64,000 nt of DNA from Cristatella mucedo (lineage: Eukaryota > Bryozoa > Phylactolaemata > Cristatellidae), in assembly GCA_009760855.2 (NCBI GenBank), contig WPIO01000022.1, forward strand, positions 4,321,501 to 4,385,500. The letters run 5' to 3'. Every line of letters starts with the position of its first letter. Within the stretch, counting starts at the first letter, position 1. The translations under genes were made by a program, and so were the position numbers. The notes under the pieces were generated by a model, which saw only the letters and a list, made by a program, of their open reading frames with translations, had not been told where the DNA came from and made no database searches. Shown here piece by piece: positions 1 to 12,620 of the stretch.

Positions 1-57
1 CTCGCGCACGGTTCGGCAACGATATTTGCCCTCGCCTTGACGACTGCTAAACAGGAA

Positions 58-256
58 GCAAGGCTGCCATAGCCCAGGAGGTAAGGTGCTTGCCCTTCAC
101 GGCCGAGGTTGTGGGTTCGAATCCTGCTGTGAGCGATCTTTGATTGCCAACTGCAAGCTGTGATGCTAGCCGCTAAGGCTCTTTTGCAGCTATGCAAATA
201 AGGCTGTTCAATCAACTAAGATTATATTGTATTATTGTTATTATTATTATTATTAG
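58..256 (+). mobile_element. SINE-A copy with (ATT)n end
   Basis: tRNA-derived head with 'ggaggtaaggtgcttgc' and B box GGTTCGAATCC (114-124), body 'gctagccgctaaggctctt', 'tatgcaaataaggctgttcaatcaac', then an (ATT)n tail. It matches the other SINE-A copies listed here. Confidence 0.8.
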
Positions 257-1526
257 GAGCAGCGATCTGGTCAGAGAGGCGTGATCAGGATGACGTGGCA
301 ACCTCGGTGACGTTTTACCGCCACCAGTGCCTGACTGAATGGGCAATGGCACAGGTGACCGGCGGCTTTCGGCTGTCCAGTCAACCGGGATATCTGCAGT
401 TTCCGATGCAGGCAAGCACGCTGATGATGCAGCCACCACCGACCAGCCATTATTTTAGTGCTTGCGCAAAACGTTTGCTGTGCATCACTACGTGCACACT
501 TGGGCACATGTACGCCCAAATACACATAGTATGCGTAGGTGTGTGTGTGTGTGTGTGCGCGCGCGCGTGCGCGCGCGTGTGTCCGTGTGCATGCCCTTGT
601 GAGAGCTCATAGCCCAGCTGGTCTCAGAGGGGCTTTCAATAATGGAACCGATGGTGTGCTAAAGTAAGGACAAGATTCCAGGATATTGCCTGCCTTGTTG
701 GCTGGCTGAAGCCAGTGCATTCGGCTCTGCCTGCGTGGCTCTAGCGGACGCAAATGACCTGGGAGGTGGAGGGCCGAGTGGTGGAGAGGGTTAGGGGTGA
801 GAGAGGGGAGAGGACAGGATGGGAGTGACACTGTACAAGGTGGGTGGGGGTTCTTGGGTGAGCGTTGGGGAAGATGCACGGGCTCGTCGCTCGTCGTCGT
901 CGGCATCAGACGACGACAAGCGACATCCTTTCTTCTCCAGCTACGCCTACGTGAGTCATCGCCAGTGGCCAGGCAGCAGTCCTTCTGAGAACGTTGTCGA
1001 GACGTCGCCAGCTAGTGCCGGTAGCTTAGCAACTGCTTAGGCCGGGCACTGCCGCTGTAGCCTTTCCGACGAAATCAGCCCGCGAAGCCTCTGGCTGCTT
1101 ACCACCTGGTCTGCAGCTAGCGCCACTGGCTGGCGACCACCTGCTGCGCCGCTTCCCAGACTCCCGGAAGTGGCTGCTCGGCTGCCTGCTTTCGCAGCAA
1201 CTCAGCAGCCTCGGCCGAGACTCAGGGGAAACTGGAGGAGGTGGTGGTGGTGGAGGAAAGGCGTGGCCTTGTTGCTTAGCTCTCTCGTTTTCGAGATACT
1301 ACTTTTTGCATCAGCTGGCGCATCTGCCGCCACAGCGATGACGCTCCGTCACGCCGGCCTAACGCGAGCCGGGAGCAGCCCCATAAGCCGTGAGGTGGCC
1401 ACAGTAGGTCGCGTTTGCGTAGCCACCTACACTCTATCTTCCTCAACGGCTTTCACCTGTGGCTAAATGTGATCGCACGGCTGGCGCTACTTTGCCGCCA
1501 CTGTTCTGCAGCTATCGCAGTGCAAT
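257..1526. other. Unassigned, with a GT/GC microsatellite
   Basis: It contains (GT)n(GC)n at about 538-591. Otherwise only short, mutually inconsistent open frames are present and I see no feature. Confidence 0.5.
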
Positions 1527-1619
1527 GGCCGAGCGTCCCCTGACGTTCAGGGGACGTTCGGCCTTGTTATTGCATCAGGCACTTGCCTGGATAATGGTGG
1601 TGCCAATAATAACAAGGCA
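1527..1619. repeat. Two adjoining inverted repeats
   Basis: Arms 1527-1543 and 1547-1563 pair over 17 bp with one mismatch around a 3-nt loop. GCCTTGTTATT at about 1561-1571 pairs with the copy at about 1609-1619. Confidence 0.7.
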
Positions 1620-1959
1620 GTTTGTGTGGTGCCTCAACAGAACTCGACCTCTGTCCAGGCACTCGAGCATGCTGGGAAGCGCCGGTGACTGATCGCCGAG
1701 GCAGCGGCAGGCAGCAAAGCCATAGACTTCCGCTGGTCGCACTGCTGCTGCTGCACTGGCTACAGCGCTTGCCTTCCTCTCGAGCCGTGCCCTCCATGTG
1801 GCACGTGGGCAGGCGCAACAGCAGCTTCAGCACGACCCATCCGATTGATTGAGCTCACCGACCGACCGCCAGGGGATGCTAAGGCTCCAAACCTCTCCCA
1901 AAGTCTCCACAGATTTCTGTGTTGGTTGAGCCTTTTATGCTTCCATACCTGCCCCTCCT

Positions 1960-1986
1960 CTCTCTCCCTCCCTCTCTCACTTTCTC

Positions 1987-2042
<56 letters not shown>

Positions 2043-2276
2043 CACCTTTCTCTCCCTCCCTCTCTCTTTCTCTCCCTCTCTCCCCTCTCTCTTCCCCTCT
2101 CTCTCCCTCTCTCCCCCTCTCCTGCTCTCCCCTCTCTCTCTCACTCTCCCACTCTCTCCCTCTCGCTCTCTCTCTCCCTCCCCTCTCCTCTCCCTCTCTC
2201 TCCCTTTCTCTCCCTCTCTCCCCTCTCTCTCCCTCTCTCCCCCACTCTCCCTCTCTCTCTCCGTCTTGCTCTTTCT
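1960..2276. repeat. (CT)n microsatellite with CCT interruptions
   Basis: About 315 bp of imperfect CT/CCCT repeat. Open frames across it encode only Ser/Leu or Arg/Glu runs. Confidence 0.95.
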
Positions 2277-2308
2277 CTTTTCTCGTGGTGGAGCCGTACA
2301 GAAATAAA

Positions 2309-2481
2309 GTAAATCCTGGCTAATTAAACAGCCTCTTTTTGTATAGCGACAGAAGAGCCTTTACGGCTATCACCACCACTTGCTGTGGCGATAAAGAATC
2401 GCCCACCGCAGGAATCGAACCCACGACCTCGAGGTCGTGAAAGCAACCGCCTTGCCCAGTGTGCCACCACGGCTCACCAAC
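2309..2481 (-). mobile_element. SINE-A copy
   Basis: Minus-strand copy: tail 'aatcctggctaattaaacag', body 'agagcctttacggctatc', B-box complement near 2410-2420 and head 'ccaccacggctcacc'. It appears full length. Confidence 0.85.
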
Positions 2482-4085
2482 CGTAAATGAATGGTGAAGT
2501 TATGCAATAGCGTAAGCCACCTTCACGTTCATTTGTCCTGCTGAGAGTGGCAATGGCAGCGTGCGGGGGCCCGAGGCAGAGAGCTGTCCGGCAGGCATGA
2601 ATCAGTCGCTTCGCTTGGCCGTGCGTGCGCGTGGTAGGCCGGCAGTCTGCTGAGAGGAGCGGCTGCATTGCAGTGGTATAAGCTCTCGTTATCCATCATG
2701 TAGTGCAGTAATGCTGTCACGTGTGTCGTCTTGACACACGGTGTCAAGCTGGTAGAGTCCCTGCCATCCCATTCACAGTTTGACATCTCCAGGATCAGAA
2801 AGCCTATAGCTTCTGAAGCTCGGTATCAAGTGCCTGACGAAATAGCCATTCTAGAAACCTTGCCAAGTTACAGCCGAAAGGGAGAGAGCCGCCGGAAGCA
2901 ACAGCGGCAGCTTTGGGACGAGTGGTTACGATGCTGTGAAGGTGGACAGATGAAGAAGTGGGGGCACGATGAGGGCACGAGGGCACTGGGACCACTGGGC
3001 TGAGATTCTGCTTGGCACCGTGTCCCAGCAACTAGGGGCCTCTAGCTCAGTCATTCCGGACCTGTAGGCTAGGAGTTACTAAGGTGCTCATGCTTGAAGT
3101 GTGCTATCCTAAACTTTCCAGCACAACACGTAGTCTTTGTGGCTTCTTACAGTTGCAGGCAGAGATAGATTGCTTGCATATTGTTCCACACGCAGGGCAG
3201 AGATGGCAGAAGCATTGGCAGCAGCTCCATAGATGATACGTGTGGTCACGGCAGTGGCAGATGTGGCTATAGCAGTAGCAAAGTTGCAGCAACAGCAGCA
3301 ATAGCTGCAGCAGAGTTCGCTGTAGAGACGCCAGCAGCAGTCGTAGCTGCAGCAGCAGCAGTGGTGGCAGTGGCAGTGACAGCAGCAGTGCCGGCAGCAG
3401 CAGCTAGCGTGGCAGCAGTTGTAGCTGTGGCAGCAGCTGTTGTAGCCGGGGTTGCAGCAGTTGCTGCAGTGGTGGTGGTGGCGGCAGCAGCTGTTGCAAA
3501 GGCTGCTGGGACGAGCAGCAGCTGCTGCAGCAGGATGTAATTCACGACGACCGTTATATTGATAATGGTCGGCTGTCTAGTCTGTATGTCAACGCTGAGG
3601 CGCTGCTGTACCTACAATCGACTGGCAAGGCGAGAAGTGTGCAGCGATATGATAATGACGATGACGGATAATGATCTCGAGGTTGGCCAGCAAAGCCCCA
3701 GCGGGTCTTAGTTGCATGCAGGCTGGCTGCCAGAGGAGGGAGAGTAGGAGGAGCAATCCACGAGTACGTGCCTGCCTAGTGCAGCCGCCCTCTGCTGCCG
3801 CTGCAGGCAAGCTATCACCTCCGACCGATGTCTCGATGCCAATAGTCGAGCCCGACCGGCGCCCTGTCATGGCCCCGGGGAATGGATGGAACTAATAGGC
3901 GCCGGCGCTCGCCGGCCCTGCCAATCAGTGGCTGCAAGGCTTTGCTGTTGGTTCAGATTGCCGACTTGGGTGCACACAGTGAACTTCGAGGCCCAGCTAG
4001 TCGGCTGCTCTAGGCAGTGTGGCAGCTACGCAATGCTGCCAGCTCAGGCTGTCCACCTGCTTGATTGGCACAGGACCGAATCCCT
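2482..4085. other. Unassigned, with interrupted CAG/GCA repeats
   Basis: 3270-3540 is built of GCAGCA/GTGGCA-type triplets that read as Ala/Val in one frame. There is no start context, splice structure or homologue that I recognise. The rest shows nothing clear. Confidence 0.5.
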
Positions 4086-4146
<61 letters not shown>

Positions 4147-4211
4147 TGTCTCTCCCTGTCTCTCTCTCTCTCTCTGTCTCTCTGTGTCTCCCTGTATTTG
4201 TCTCTGTCTGT

Positions 4212-4246
<35 letters not shown>

Positions 4247-4292
4247 CTTTTGCCCTTCTCTCCTTCTGTATCTCTCTCCTCCTGCCTCTTTG

Positions 4293-4360
<68 letters not shown>
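4086..4360. repeat. (CT)n microsatellite
   Basis: About 275 bp of CT repeat with GT-containing interruptions. It is followed by CAG/GGCAG-type triplets to about 4470. Confidence 0.95.
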
Positions 4361-4361
<1 letters not shown>

Positions 4362-4669
4362 GCAGACGACAGGCAAGAGCGACAGCAGCGACTGTGGTGG
4401 CAGCGGCAGTGGAGGCAGCAGGAAAAGCAGATGTGGCAGCAGCAGCAACTGCAGCCGCCACTGCTAATGATAAGGCGCTGGCTCGAGTGCAAGCTCTCGG
4501 GGAGAGTTTGGTGCTGTCCTTCATCAGTCTCTTCCTCCTGAAAATGAAAGAACGGCCAGAAGGGCGACCGGGGAACCGTAGATTGTGACGAGCATGCCAC
4601 GTACTAGCTTTGGAACTGCAGTATTTCCACATGTAACAGTACTATTCCTTAATGTAATTTAATATAATG

Positions 4670-5110
4670 TGTCTGTATGTAACTACCTGGAGCCACAGAG
4701 ACTAAGTGGGTGTTATGCAGGAGTGTTTTCTATAGTGCACTTAAAGCCTAAGCGGCTTCCGATAAAAAAAATCCTAGCTGATTCAACAGTCTCCTTTTGC
4801 ATAGCGACAGAAGAGCCTTTACGGCTATCGCCACTGCTTGCAGTGGCGATAAAGGATCGCCCACCGCTTGCAGTGGCGATAAAGGATCGCCCACCGCAGG
4901 ATTCGAACCCACGACCTCGGGGCCGAGGTCGTGAAAAGCAACAGCCTTACCTGGTGAGCCATTACGGCTCACCACGTTCGGTAGCCAACAGACTTCATCT
5001 CATGCAACAAAGAGAAAGTGAGAGGCATTGCTGAGTCAGGAGAGCAGTTGAGGTAGTGAGTAGCATGGAAGTAGCAGCTCAGGGTGGCCGGTAAGGAACA
5101 GCTATTGTCG
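4670..5110 (-). mobile_element. LINE-B 3' region split by a SINE-A
   Basis: 4670-4761 and about 4976-5110 match the LINE-B 3' end seen intact on the plus strand at 36560-36790 ('ggctaccgaatgcgtaccga', 'cacatagcctttgtggc'). The gap is a SINE-A. Confidence 0.7.
4762..4975 (-). mobile_element. SINE-A copy with internal tandem duplication
   Basis: Same family as 2309-2481, inserted in LINE-B. The block 'cttgcagtggcgataaagg' plus 'atcgcccaccg' is present twice in tandem (about 4837-4897), making this copy about 30 bp longer. Confidence 0.85.
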
Positions 5111-5875
5111 GCCACGGGAGAATAGATGTCGTTGGGTAAAAATTGTGGAAGTGAGTTCTATGATCATGGACCTGCAGAGTACAAGGTTCTGTCACACACA
5201 GTCTTTAGGCAAACGAACATAACAGCTATAGAGGACCTGAGGGTAGATGAATACTAATAATGAAAACACTTTTGATAAAGTGCCAGCAGAGAACTCAATC
5301 TTTGTCTAGGCGCTTTAAATTTTCTGCAAACGAAACACGATCATATGGTTAGTGGTAGCACGCTTGAGAAACAACAAGAATGGCATGATTAAGGGTGCCA
5401 AGCACAGGGTCAGCATGCAAGTGTGGTTAGTGGTAGCATGCACAGTGTCAGAACGAATAAGCACATAAAGGACAAATCACAGAGACCCACTACATGTTGT
5501 GATAAATAGGTGTGTTTTTAAGTTCTTTTTAAATGTGGTCAAGTCAGGGGATGTTCTGACACAAGTTGGGAGGGAGTTCCAGGCTTTGAGAGCATACGAA
5601 CTAAATGCACGGTCTCCAAAGGATTTGAGGTTTGTATTAGGTATTGGTAATCAGTTACATTCCGAAAAGCTGGTGGTACGATGCTTGGCCTGGTGGGGGA
5701 GTAGATCTGAGAGATAGGCTGAAGTCAAATACTGAAGGAACCTAAAAGTGAGTGACAAAACCTTGAAGTCGATCCGTTGCTTGACTGGTAGCCAGTGCAG
5801 GTCGGCAAGAAGTGGTGTGATGTGGCAACTGCGATGCTCACGACAGACAAGCATAGCTGCAGAGCTTTGCACCAG

Positions 5876-6053
5876 CTGTGATGGTACACTAGATAAGGCG
5901 GTTGCTTTCACGACCTCGGCCCCAAGGTCATGGGTTTGATTCCTGTGGTGGGCGATTCTTTATCGCCACTACAAGTGGTGGTGATAGCCGTAAAGGCTCT
6001 TCTGTTGCTATACAAAAAAGAGGCTGTTTAATCAGCTAGGATTTTTTTAAGTG
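5876..6053 (+). mobile_element. SINE-A copy
   Basis: Head 'tggtacactagataaggcgg', B-box GGTTTGATTCC, body 'gtggtgatagccgtaaaggc' and tail 'gtttaatcagctaggatttt'. It is inserted in the outer LINE-A. Confidence 0.85.
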
Positions 6054-6151
6054 CCTAATTGCACAGGCCGGTAGACCAGTAAGCAGTAAGTTACAGAAGT
6101 CAAGACGGGATGTCACAGATGCACAGACCAACTTAGATGTACTTTAGATGT

Positions 6152-7116
6152 AAACAATGATAAAACTAACTTACTAGTTATGGGCAAACCCGGTGTGATT
6201 AAGAATTTGGAACGGCTGACGCTCAAAATTGGCTCTGCCAGCATATCTCCAGTTGAATCAGCTCGAAATTGAGGTGTCATGTTCCAAAGTGACCTCTCGT
6301 TAGACGACCATATCAGCTCCACAGTCAAATCTGCCTATTTTCAGCTTCATAACATTGCTAAAATTCGGGCTTGTTTAGATAAGGATACCACGTCTAAGTT
6401 GGTCCATGCATTCGTGACATCTCGTCTCGACTTCTGCAACTCACTGCTTACTGGCCTACCAGCATGTGCGATCAGGCGATTGGTGGTAGTGCAATACTCT
6501 GCAGCTAGGCTTGTCTGTCGTGAGCATCGCAGTTGCCACATCACACCACTTCTCACCGACCTGCACTGGCTACCAGTCAAGCAACGGATCTACTTCAAGG
6601 TTTTGTCACTCACTTTTAGATCACTTCATTCTTTGGCTCCAGCCTATCTATCAGATCTACTCCCCCACAAGGCCAAGCATCATACCACCAGCTTTTCGGA
6701 ATCTAATCGTCCACCAATACCTCGTACAAACCTCAAATCCTTTGGAGACCATGCATTTAGTTCGTATGCTCTCAAAGCCTGGAACTCCCTCCCGACTTGC
6801 GTCAGAACATCCCCTGACTTGACCACGTTTAAAAATTACTTAAAAACACACCTATTTATGACCGCATTTAGTGGGTCTCCATGATTCGTCCTTTATGTGC
6901 TTAGACGTGGTGACACTGTGCATGCTGCCACTAACCACATTTGCATGCTGACCCTGTGCATGTCACCCCTAACCATGTTATTCATGTTTATCAAGCATGA
7001 TATTACTAACAATTCAATCGCAATTCCCTTTGCAGCATATGTAAAGCGCCTAGAAAGAGATGGAGTTCTCTGAGGGTGCTTTATCAAGTGCATTATTATT
7101 AATAATATTGTTATTA
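6152..7116 (+). mobile_element. Inner LINE-A copy, 5'-truncated
   Basis: It carries the end of the reverse transcriptase and the C-terminal domain (201 codons open at 6279-6881, with SLDDHISSTVKSAYFQ, HITPLLTDLHWLPVKQRI and FGDHAFSSYALKAWNSLP), a 3' UTR with 'catgctgaccctgtgcatg', the 3' hairpin and an ATT-rich tail. 'tagatgt' flanks both sides (6145-6151 and 7117-7123), a likely target-site duplication. Confidence 0.8.
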
Positions 7117-7235
7117 TAGATGTGGCAGCCCTATCTAAACAAGCCCAAATTTTAGCAATGCTCTGTAGCTGAAAGTAGACAGACTTGATTGTTGAGGTGA
7201 TGTGGTCGTCTAATGCAAGGTCACTTTGAAGGGTG

Positions 7236-8350
7236 AAACTGGTGCACCAGTTTCACATGAAGGGTGAAACTGGTGCAGCAGTTCAGCTGGATATGAGGAG
7301 CCAAGCCGTGGCGGGTCATTCGGGTCAGCAGGCTTTGTGGGTCAGCATAAGAACTTTACTCTATTTATTCGTTGATGAACCTGAAGCCATCGAAGCTCTT
7401 TCAGCAAAGGAGACACGTGGTCGAACCTCTGGTCGTTAACTAGCTTTGCAACCATATTCACCATCAGCTGCAGTGACCCAGTGGCTTTTTCCAAAATATC
7501 GCAGCCAAAATAATATGACAATAATCTAGCCGAGACAAGACCAGAGAGTTAGTTGACTTTTTTGCAAGCCATTGTGGTACACGGTCCTTAACCTTAAATG
7601 GAGATCAGACGGGACTGCTAGCTGTGGCAGGAATCTTCCTAACGAAACTTGCAAAATTTTGGCAGCTTTCGAAGAGAGCACTGAAATTCCATGCACACGG
7701 TGACGGTCACACGGCTGCACCACCTATTAGAAGGCAAAGCCTTGTAGCCCAGCCAGAGACTAGGGGTATCCTGTGAGTAGAGTTCTGTTTTATCGTCGAT
7801 AAGTTTGTGGAAATCGTCCGACATTCAGGATCGAATGTCTGCAAGGCAAGCATTCATCTTATCAGTCGCTGCAGCAGACCCCGACGGCTTAGATGGCACA
7901 TACCGCTGAGTATAGCCGCAGCATGATAGTGATGGCTGATGCCCGAATTATTTCCCCCACGGGTTGAGTATTAATGGAGGACAGCAAATGAGCTAGGTAG
8001 GACCCTTGCGAGACTCCACGAGTGACTGGTCTACTGGATGTGACGTGATCACCGCACGGCACGGATTAAACATGATCGGACAAGTACGATTTGAACCAAG
8101 CCAGTGCTTCATCTGTCAAACCGATCGTTATTCTCAATCATGTAGGTATGATGGCTTTATCAACAGTGTTGAACGAAGCTGATAGGTCAAACAGGGCCAG
8201 GGCAGTGACGACATTCCGGCCATCCTTTTCGCATAGGGGATGTCGTTGGTTACACGGAGAAAAGCATTTTCAGTGGAGCGGTGTCGCTCACTGATGAATG
8301 AGACAGGAGGCAAGGCTCAAGAGTCGAAGGAGCAGAGCCAGGGCAGCAGA
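7236..8350 (-). mobile_element. LINE-B reverse transcriptase remnant
   Basis: On the minus strand near 8195-8140 one frame reads LALFDLSASFNTVDKAII, the RT motif usually LLDLSAAFDTVDH. The 7236-7330 end matches the LINE-B C-terminal region (GLAPPYQAELLHQF at 36350). Several stops make it a pseudogene. Confidence 0.6.
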
Positions 8351-9569
8351 CACAGGTACCACGACCAAGTAGACCAAGTAGCAACGAAGGTCTGTACATT
8401 AGGTATGAGTCCACTGGAAAACCTTTCACTCGGATGTGCGCAATGCATGCGGCACCGTTACGGTCACGTGCTCAGATCGGCTTCGGGGGGGGGGGAGTGT
8501 GGGATGGCGCACAGATATCAGATCTATCCTATACAGAAGTAGGTAGCCAGCCCAGCAGTCAATACTGCATGCACCGCGACTGCCGCCGCAAATTTGGTAA
8601 TGCATGCAAACACACTTACTGCATGAAGATGCATTGCTATACTCGTACACAACGGATACGTGCACAGGTATGTGTAGGGTTGTCTTCCTCATAAGCAAGG
8701 GCAGAAAAGTGCTGCATGTGAGCCACGCATGCTCTATTGAAGAAAGCCTTGGCATTTGATGAATATATTGAACTGCTAGTATCATAGTACGGTCATATTA
8801 TGACAGTGGTAGGAGATTTTTATTGGTTTTTGAATTACAAGAATTGGAAATCAGTGAAGTCATAAAATGTATAGGAAGCCTTCTCAAGAGATGGCTTTTG
8901 TCAGTTGTATCTTGGGCTTTGAGCCAGTCATTTGGACTTGTGGCTTAGGCTGGTTGCTGCTGGCACTTAACGACCCAGGTCTCGATTTTTCGCTCTACAG
9001 CCGTCAGTCGTACATTACCACCGAAGGCCATTGCGATGGCCGCCAAAACTCTTCTGCTTCGGCTGCTGCTCATATGATGATGCCGCTCCATTAGCCGACT
9101 TTCTCCTTTACTTTGAAGCGAGCCGCATGCAATGAATGGCTCGCACTGTACACGTGTGCCTGCCTCCCTGTTCCTCTGGAAAAGACCGGATGACTTGAAT
9201 GACATCGACTTGCTCTATTAAGGTCGATGGCATTCCATGATGGCTACCGTGCTCTGATACCATCGGCGAGCCGGCGTGTCTCAACGACTGTCTGCTGTCT
9301 CAACGACTCGTCAGTGGCGCTTTGCTTTGAAGCCAGCGCCAGCGAATCACAAGAATCTGGTCGTTTATCTGCAAAGAACCAGCACCTGTTATGAGTGCTG
9401 TGCGAGTGGCTTGAAGTGGATTGAAGTGATTTAAGTTCAGGGGCACGGCAAAGCTCATCTGTATCAATATTCATGCTTGTACGTGTGTTCAGAGAAGCTC
9501 ATAATCCAATTTCGTGTCTGTTTGCATCTTTTGTTTGGCATACATGCCATCATAGGCCGATTTCATTCT
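8351..9569. other. Unassigned
   Basis: A G12 run lies near 8485. No recognisable gene, SINE or LINE motif. Confidence 0.4.
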
Positions 9570-11720
9570 CTCTGGTAGGCACTTGGCCTTCCGACATCAA
9601 AAATTGCGCGCGAATCAAGGAGCCTACAATCGACTTTCGAAAGCTTTCGACAATGCTGCCCTCTGCAGCACCCGACTTACATCCCCTGCCTTTTTAGTTG
9701 AACCTCCCAGCGGCCTTCCTTGATGCAGTGCTTCAGCTTGATACTAGCAAAAGCCTTTGATGAGTTTGACCCTCTGACTAAATGGCAGGCCTGCCCTGGC
9801 CGAGATGCCTTCTGGTTTGTGGCTGACGTTAACAGAGCAAGGATCACTAAATGTAGTCTCGAGAAGGCAACCAAGAAGTTGGTACATACTGTCCACCACT
9901 TGGTATTTGAAGAGTATTTAAGTTTGCGTCAAACCATGTTAGCCTTGGCCAAGTCCGACTTTTACAGGTAAGTAGCATCGTAGCCGATCAATAACCCGAA
10001 AATCTTAGTGCCAACCATCACCCGACTTCTTAACTGCTCCGATGGAAGCATACTGCCGAGTGATCCCGATGGTGACTTTTTGACAGAGTGTTTCTCCAAG
10101 CATTACCCCTGTAAGATAGAACAGAGTAGAGTCTCCCTCCCCTCAGTGCCGTCCGTTAGGAGCGTGGAGCCTCCTCATCGCCACGCCTCTCTTCTCTCAC
10201 CTCCTTCATGCCTTTATCTTATACTGGAATCGTTGCTAAACTTGTCCTCTCGACTAAAAAGACCGCTAGTAATTTAGATCATGCCCCAACAGTTAATCTT
10301 GCGATGTGCATAGACCTGCTGCTGCCAACCGTAACGAATATTGTCAGAATGTCTCGGGTTACCGGCGAAGTCCCTTCCCCTCTGAAAGCTGCAATTGCCA
10401 GCCACTGAGTAAAAAAAGCCTACCCTAGATCGTAAGGATTTAAATAACTTTAAGTGCGGTCTCATCTCTGCAATTCTTATCCAAGACACTTGAATGAGTA
10501 ACGGCCCAGCAGCTAAGCGATTACATCAATACATCAGATCCAATCAGGATTTATAGATAAGAGTTCCAGGAAAACAGCTCTAGTTTCGGGATTACAAAGA
10601 CCTTCTGAACAATGTCGACTAAAGTACGGGTGGGGGAGGGAGGCTCATGTCATTCCCAAATGCGATGCTGGCTTTCATTTCTACACCGATGACACTCAGC
10701 TCAACCCTTCAACGCTGACCCTTCGCAGCCTCGCTTCAACATCCGACTCCCTTACCTCCAGCTTGCAGCCTGCATTGACCACATTCCCATTTGGATGGCC
10801 AGTCACCTCATGTAGCTTAACGATGCCAAGGTTAACCTCATAGTTATTGGAACTCTAGTGTCACCTGAAAAGTGGTACGACCCAGCCACCAAGATTGGTT
10901 TAGCTAGCTTCACTCCGGTGTCGTCTGTTCGTAACCTAGGTGTACAATTCTAACACGACTTGCTATTAGATGAGCCCGCTCCCCTCACGTGGTCCAATTT
11001 TCGACAGGACGTCTAGATTGCTGCGATTATTCATGACCCCTGCCTGCCCCTGGGCCCTTAATCGCCTGCCCTACGTACAAAAGGCATCGGCTCTTCTGGT
11101 CTGTCGTCAATGGTGTAGCTGTAAGCACGCCCTACTTCTGCCTGAGCTTCATCGGCTCCCTATACAGCATCGAATCGATTTCAAGATCCCCCAGTGTGAC
11201 TAACAGGTCACTCCACTTACTTTCAGCAGCCTACCTATCCGACCTCCATCTAGTCATCTCACCATCGCTCGCATTAAATTGAAATCGTTTGGAGAGCGAG
11301 CTTCAGCCGGAAGTGAGCATCGAAAGTTACTGGAGCTCACTTCCGGCTACGGTCAATACCGACATTACGCTTTTTAATCTTCAAAGACTCGCCTGTTCCA
11401 ATCAGCAGCTTTCCCTTTGACGTAGTTTAGACGCATTTTTTGTTCTGGTGAGCTTTGCATGCATGCCTACTTATGCATAGGTTTAGTGATTGTTACTAGT
11501 GATAATTCTTGCTAAGTGATGGCCCTGAGTATCTTCTTCATGTTCACTTTAGTATGCTAGCCAAGGCATGGCGATTCTTGACATTGACATATTGATACCA
11601 CGCATATCACCAATCCTTGGTCATTGATTCTTGTGCAACAAGTTGTAAAGGCGCCCAGATAAGTGATCAAGCTCTCTTAGGGTACTAATCAAGCGACCTA
11701 CAATTATTGTTATTATGATT
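9570..11720 (+). mobile_element. Old LINE-C copy (endonuclease end to 3' tail)
   Basis: Degenerate but in order. The linker is DEFDPLTKWQACPGRDAFWF then CSLEKATKKL (9755-9890); the RT N-terminus has LLNCSDGSILPSDPDGDF (10025-10080). The RT palm has FHFYTDDTQL (about 10672-10700) with Thr in place of the usual Ala. Near the end, 'ggcgcccagataagtgatcaag' degenerates the LINE-A type tail. Many stops. Confidence 0.65.
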
Positions 11721-12059
11721 GATTAAATTTGTATTGCTTGATAAACTCTTGGCAGCAGTGGCCTGCATACTTATCTTTGCCTGGTAATTTATCTTCCAGT
11801 CACTGATTCCTTCTTTTGTACAATTATGGCTGAACACAATTTACGAATTGAGAATGTGATATCAGTGTTCTGGTCAAGACATAGAATATAATCCCCATGC
11901 AAGCCGACTGAAGACTTGTGCAGGAGGAAGTCAATCTTGATCGCAGTCGCCGGGCAATGAGAGGTTGTCACACTCTGGCAGAGGCTTTTCTAAGTCTCTC
12001 CTAAGCCTAAGGAGTGCAAAGTCGGGCTGGCGAAGCAAAATAGCCGTAAGCAGGATTGG

Positions 12060-12620
12060 CGCTAAGTATAGTTATTAGTAAGTCTAGTGTCAGCCTCAAG
12101 TTGCAAGACCCTCAACCTCAAGACTGATTCATCTAGCATCACTCCAGTGACATCTGCCCATAATCTGGGCATGCTATTCAAAAACGACTTATCATTAGAT
12201 TAACGCATTGCATCCTCGGTCAAGTCGGCTTACTTTCAGCTTAGAGACTGTTTCTAAATTAGGGCTCCATGAGAAAATAGTACGACAGCCATGTTGTTAC
12301 CACGTGCTTTGCGTGCTTACCTGTGCATGACTCAGTGCATGATACAAGCTAGAGGTTCTATTAACTGGTTGCCCCGAATGTCTTCTCTTGTGCTTTTGCA
12401 TGCACTGAGCCTAAGCTCGGGCTCAGTGCAAAGTGCAGCAAAAAACTGCACTTTGCATACACTGAGCGTTCTTTGCTTCTGCTTACTTGTCTAAGTGTGA
12501 TATCATGCATGTCAATAGCCCTTGGCTAGTGTGATTCTCTCCAAACGAGTTGTAAAGCATCTGGACTGAGATTTAGTTGATCTTAGCATGCTGAAAAAGC
12601 AATCTACTATTACTGTCAAC
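12060..12620 (+). mobile_element. LINE-C fragment with internal deletion
   Basis: 'ccagtgacatctgcccataa' to 'tcggcttactttcagc' corresponds to the RT thumb region (NLGMLFKNDLSLD). 12540-12620 resembles the LINE 3' end. Hairpins at 12401-12457 lie between. Confidence 0.5.
12401..12457. repeat. Two overlapping perfect hairpins
   Basis: TGCACTGAGC (12401-12410) pairs with 12421-12430, and TGCAAAGTGCAG (12427-12438) pairs with 12446-12457. Confidence 0.8.

Larger units (their letters stand above)
5255..7235 (-). mobile_element. Outer LINE-A fragment (3' half), interrupted twice
   Basis: Minus-strand LINE-A: the 3' hairpin region starts at about 5268, and the C-terminal reading frame (HITPLLADLHWLPVKQ-type) follows. 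It is interrupted by a SINE-A (5876-6053) and by an opposite LINE-A (6152-7116), after which it resumes with 'ctatctaaacaagcccaaat'. No intact ORF remains. Confidence 0.75.

Noticed and set aside
104-130. B-box sequences GGTTCGAATCC as tRNA genes
   Set aside because: They lie in repeated tRNA-derived SINEs. No copy shows a foldable cloverleaf with an acceptor stem.
3181-3545. Poly-Ala/Val frame on both strands
   Set aside because: It arises from GCA/GTG triplet repeats. There is no conserved island, start context or splice signal.
4019-4588. Ser/Leu-rich and Arg/Glu-rich frames over CT/GA tracts (also 1845-2323, 13940-14443, 32413-33147, 41241-41799, 52920-53717)
   Set aside because: They are translations of (CT)n/(GA)n microsatellites, with no evidence of coding.
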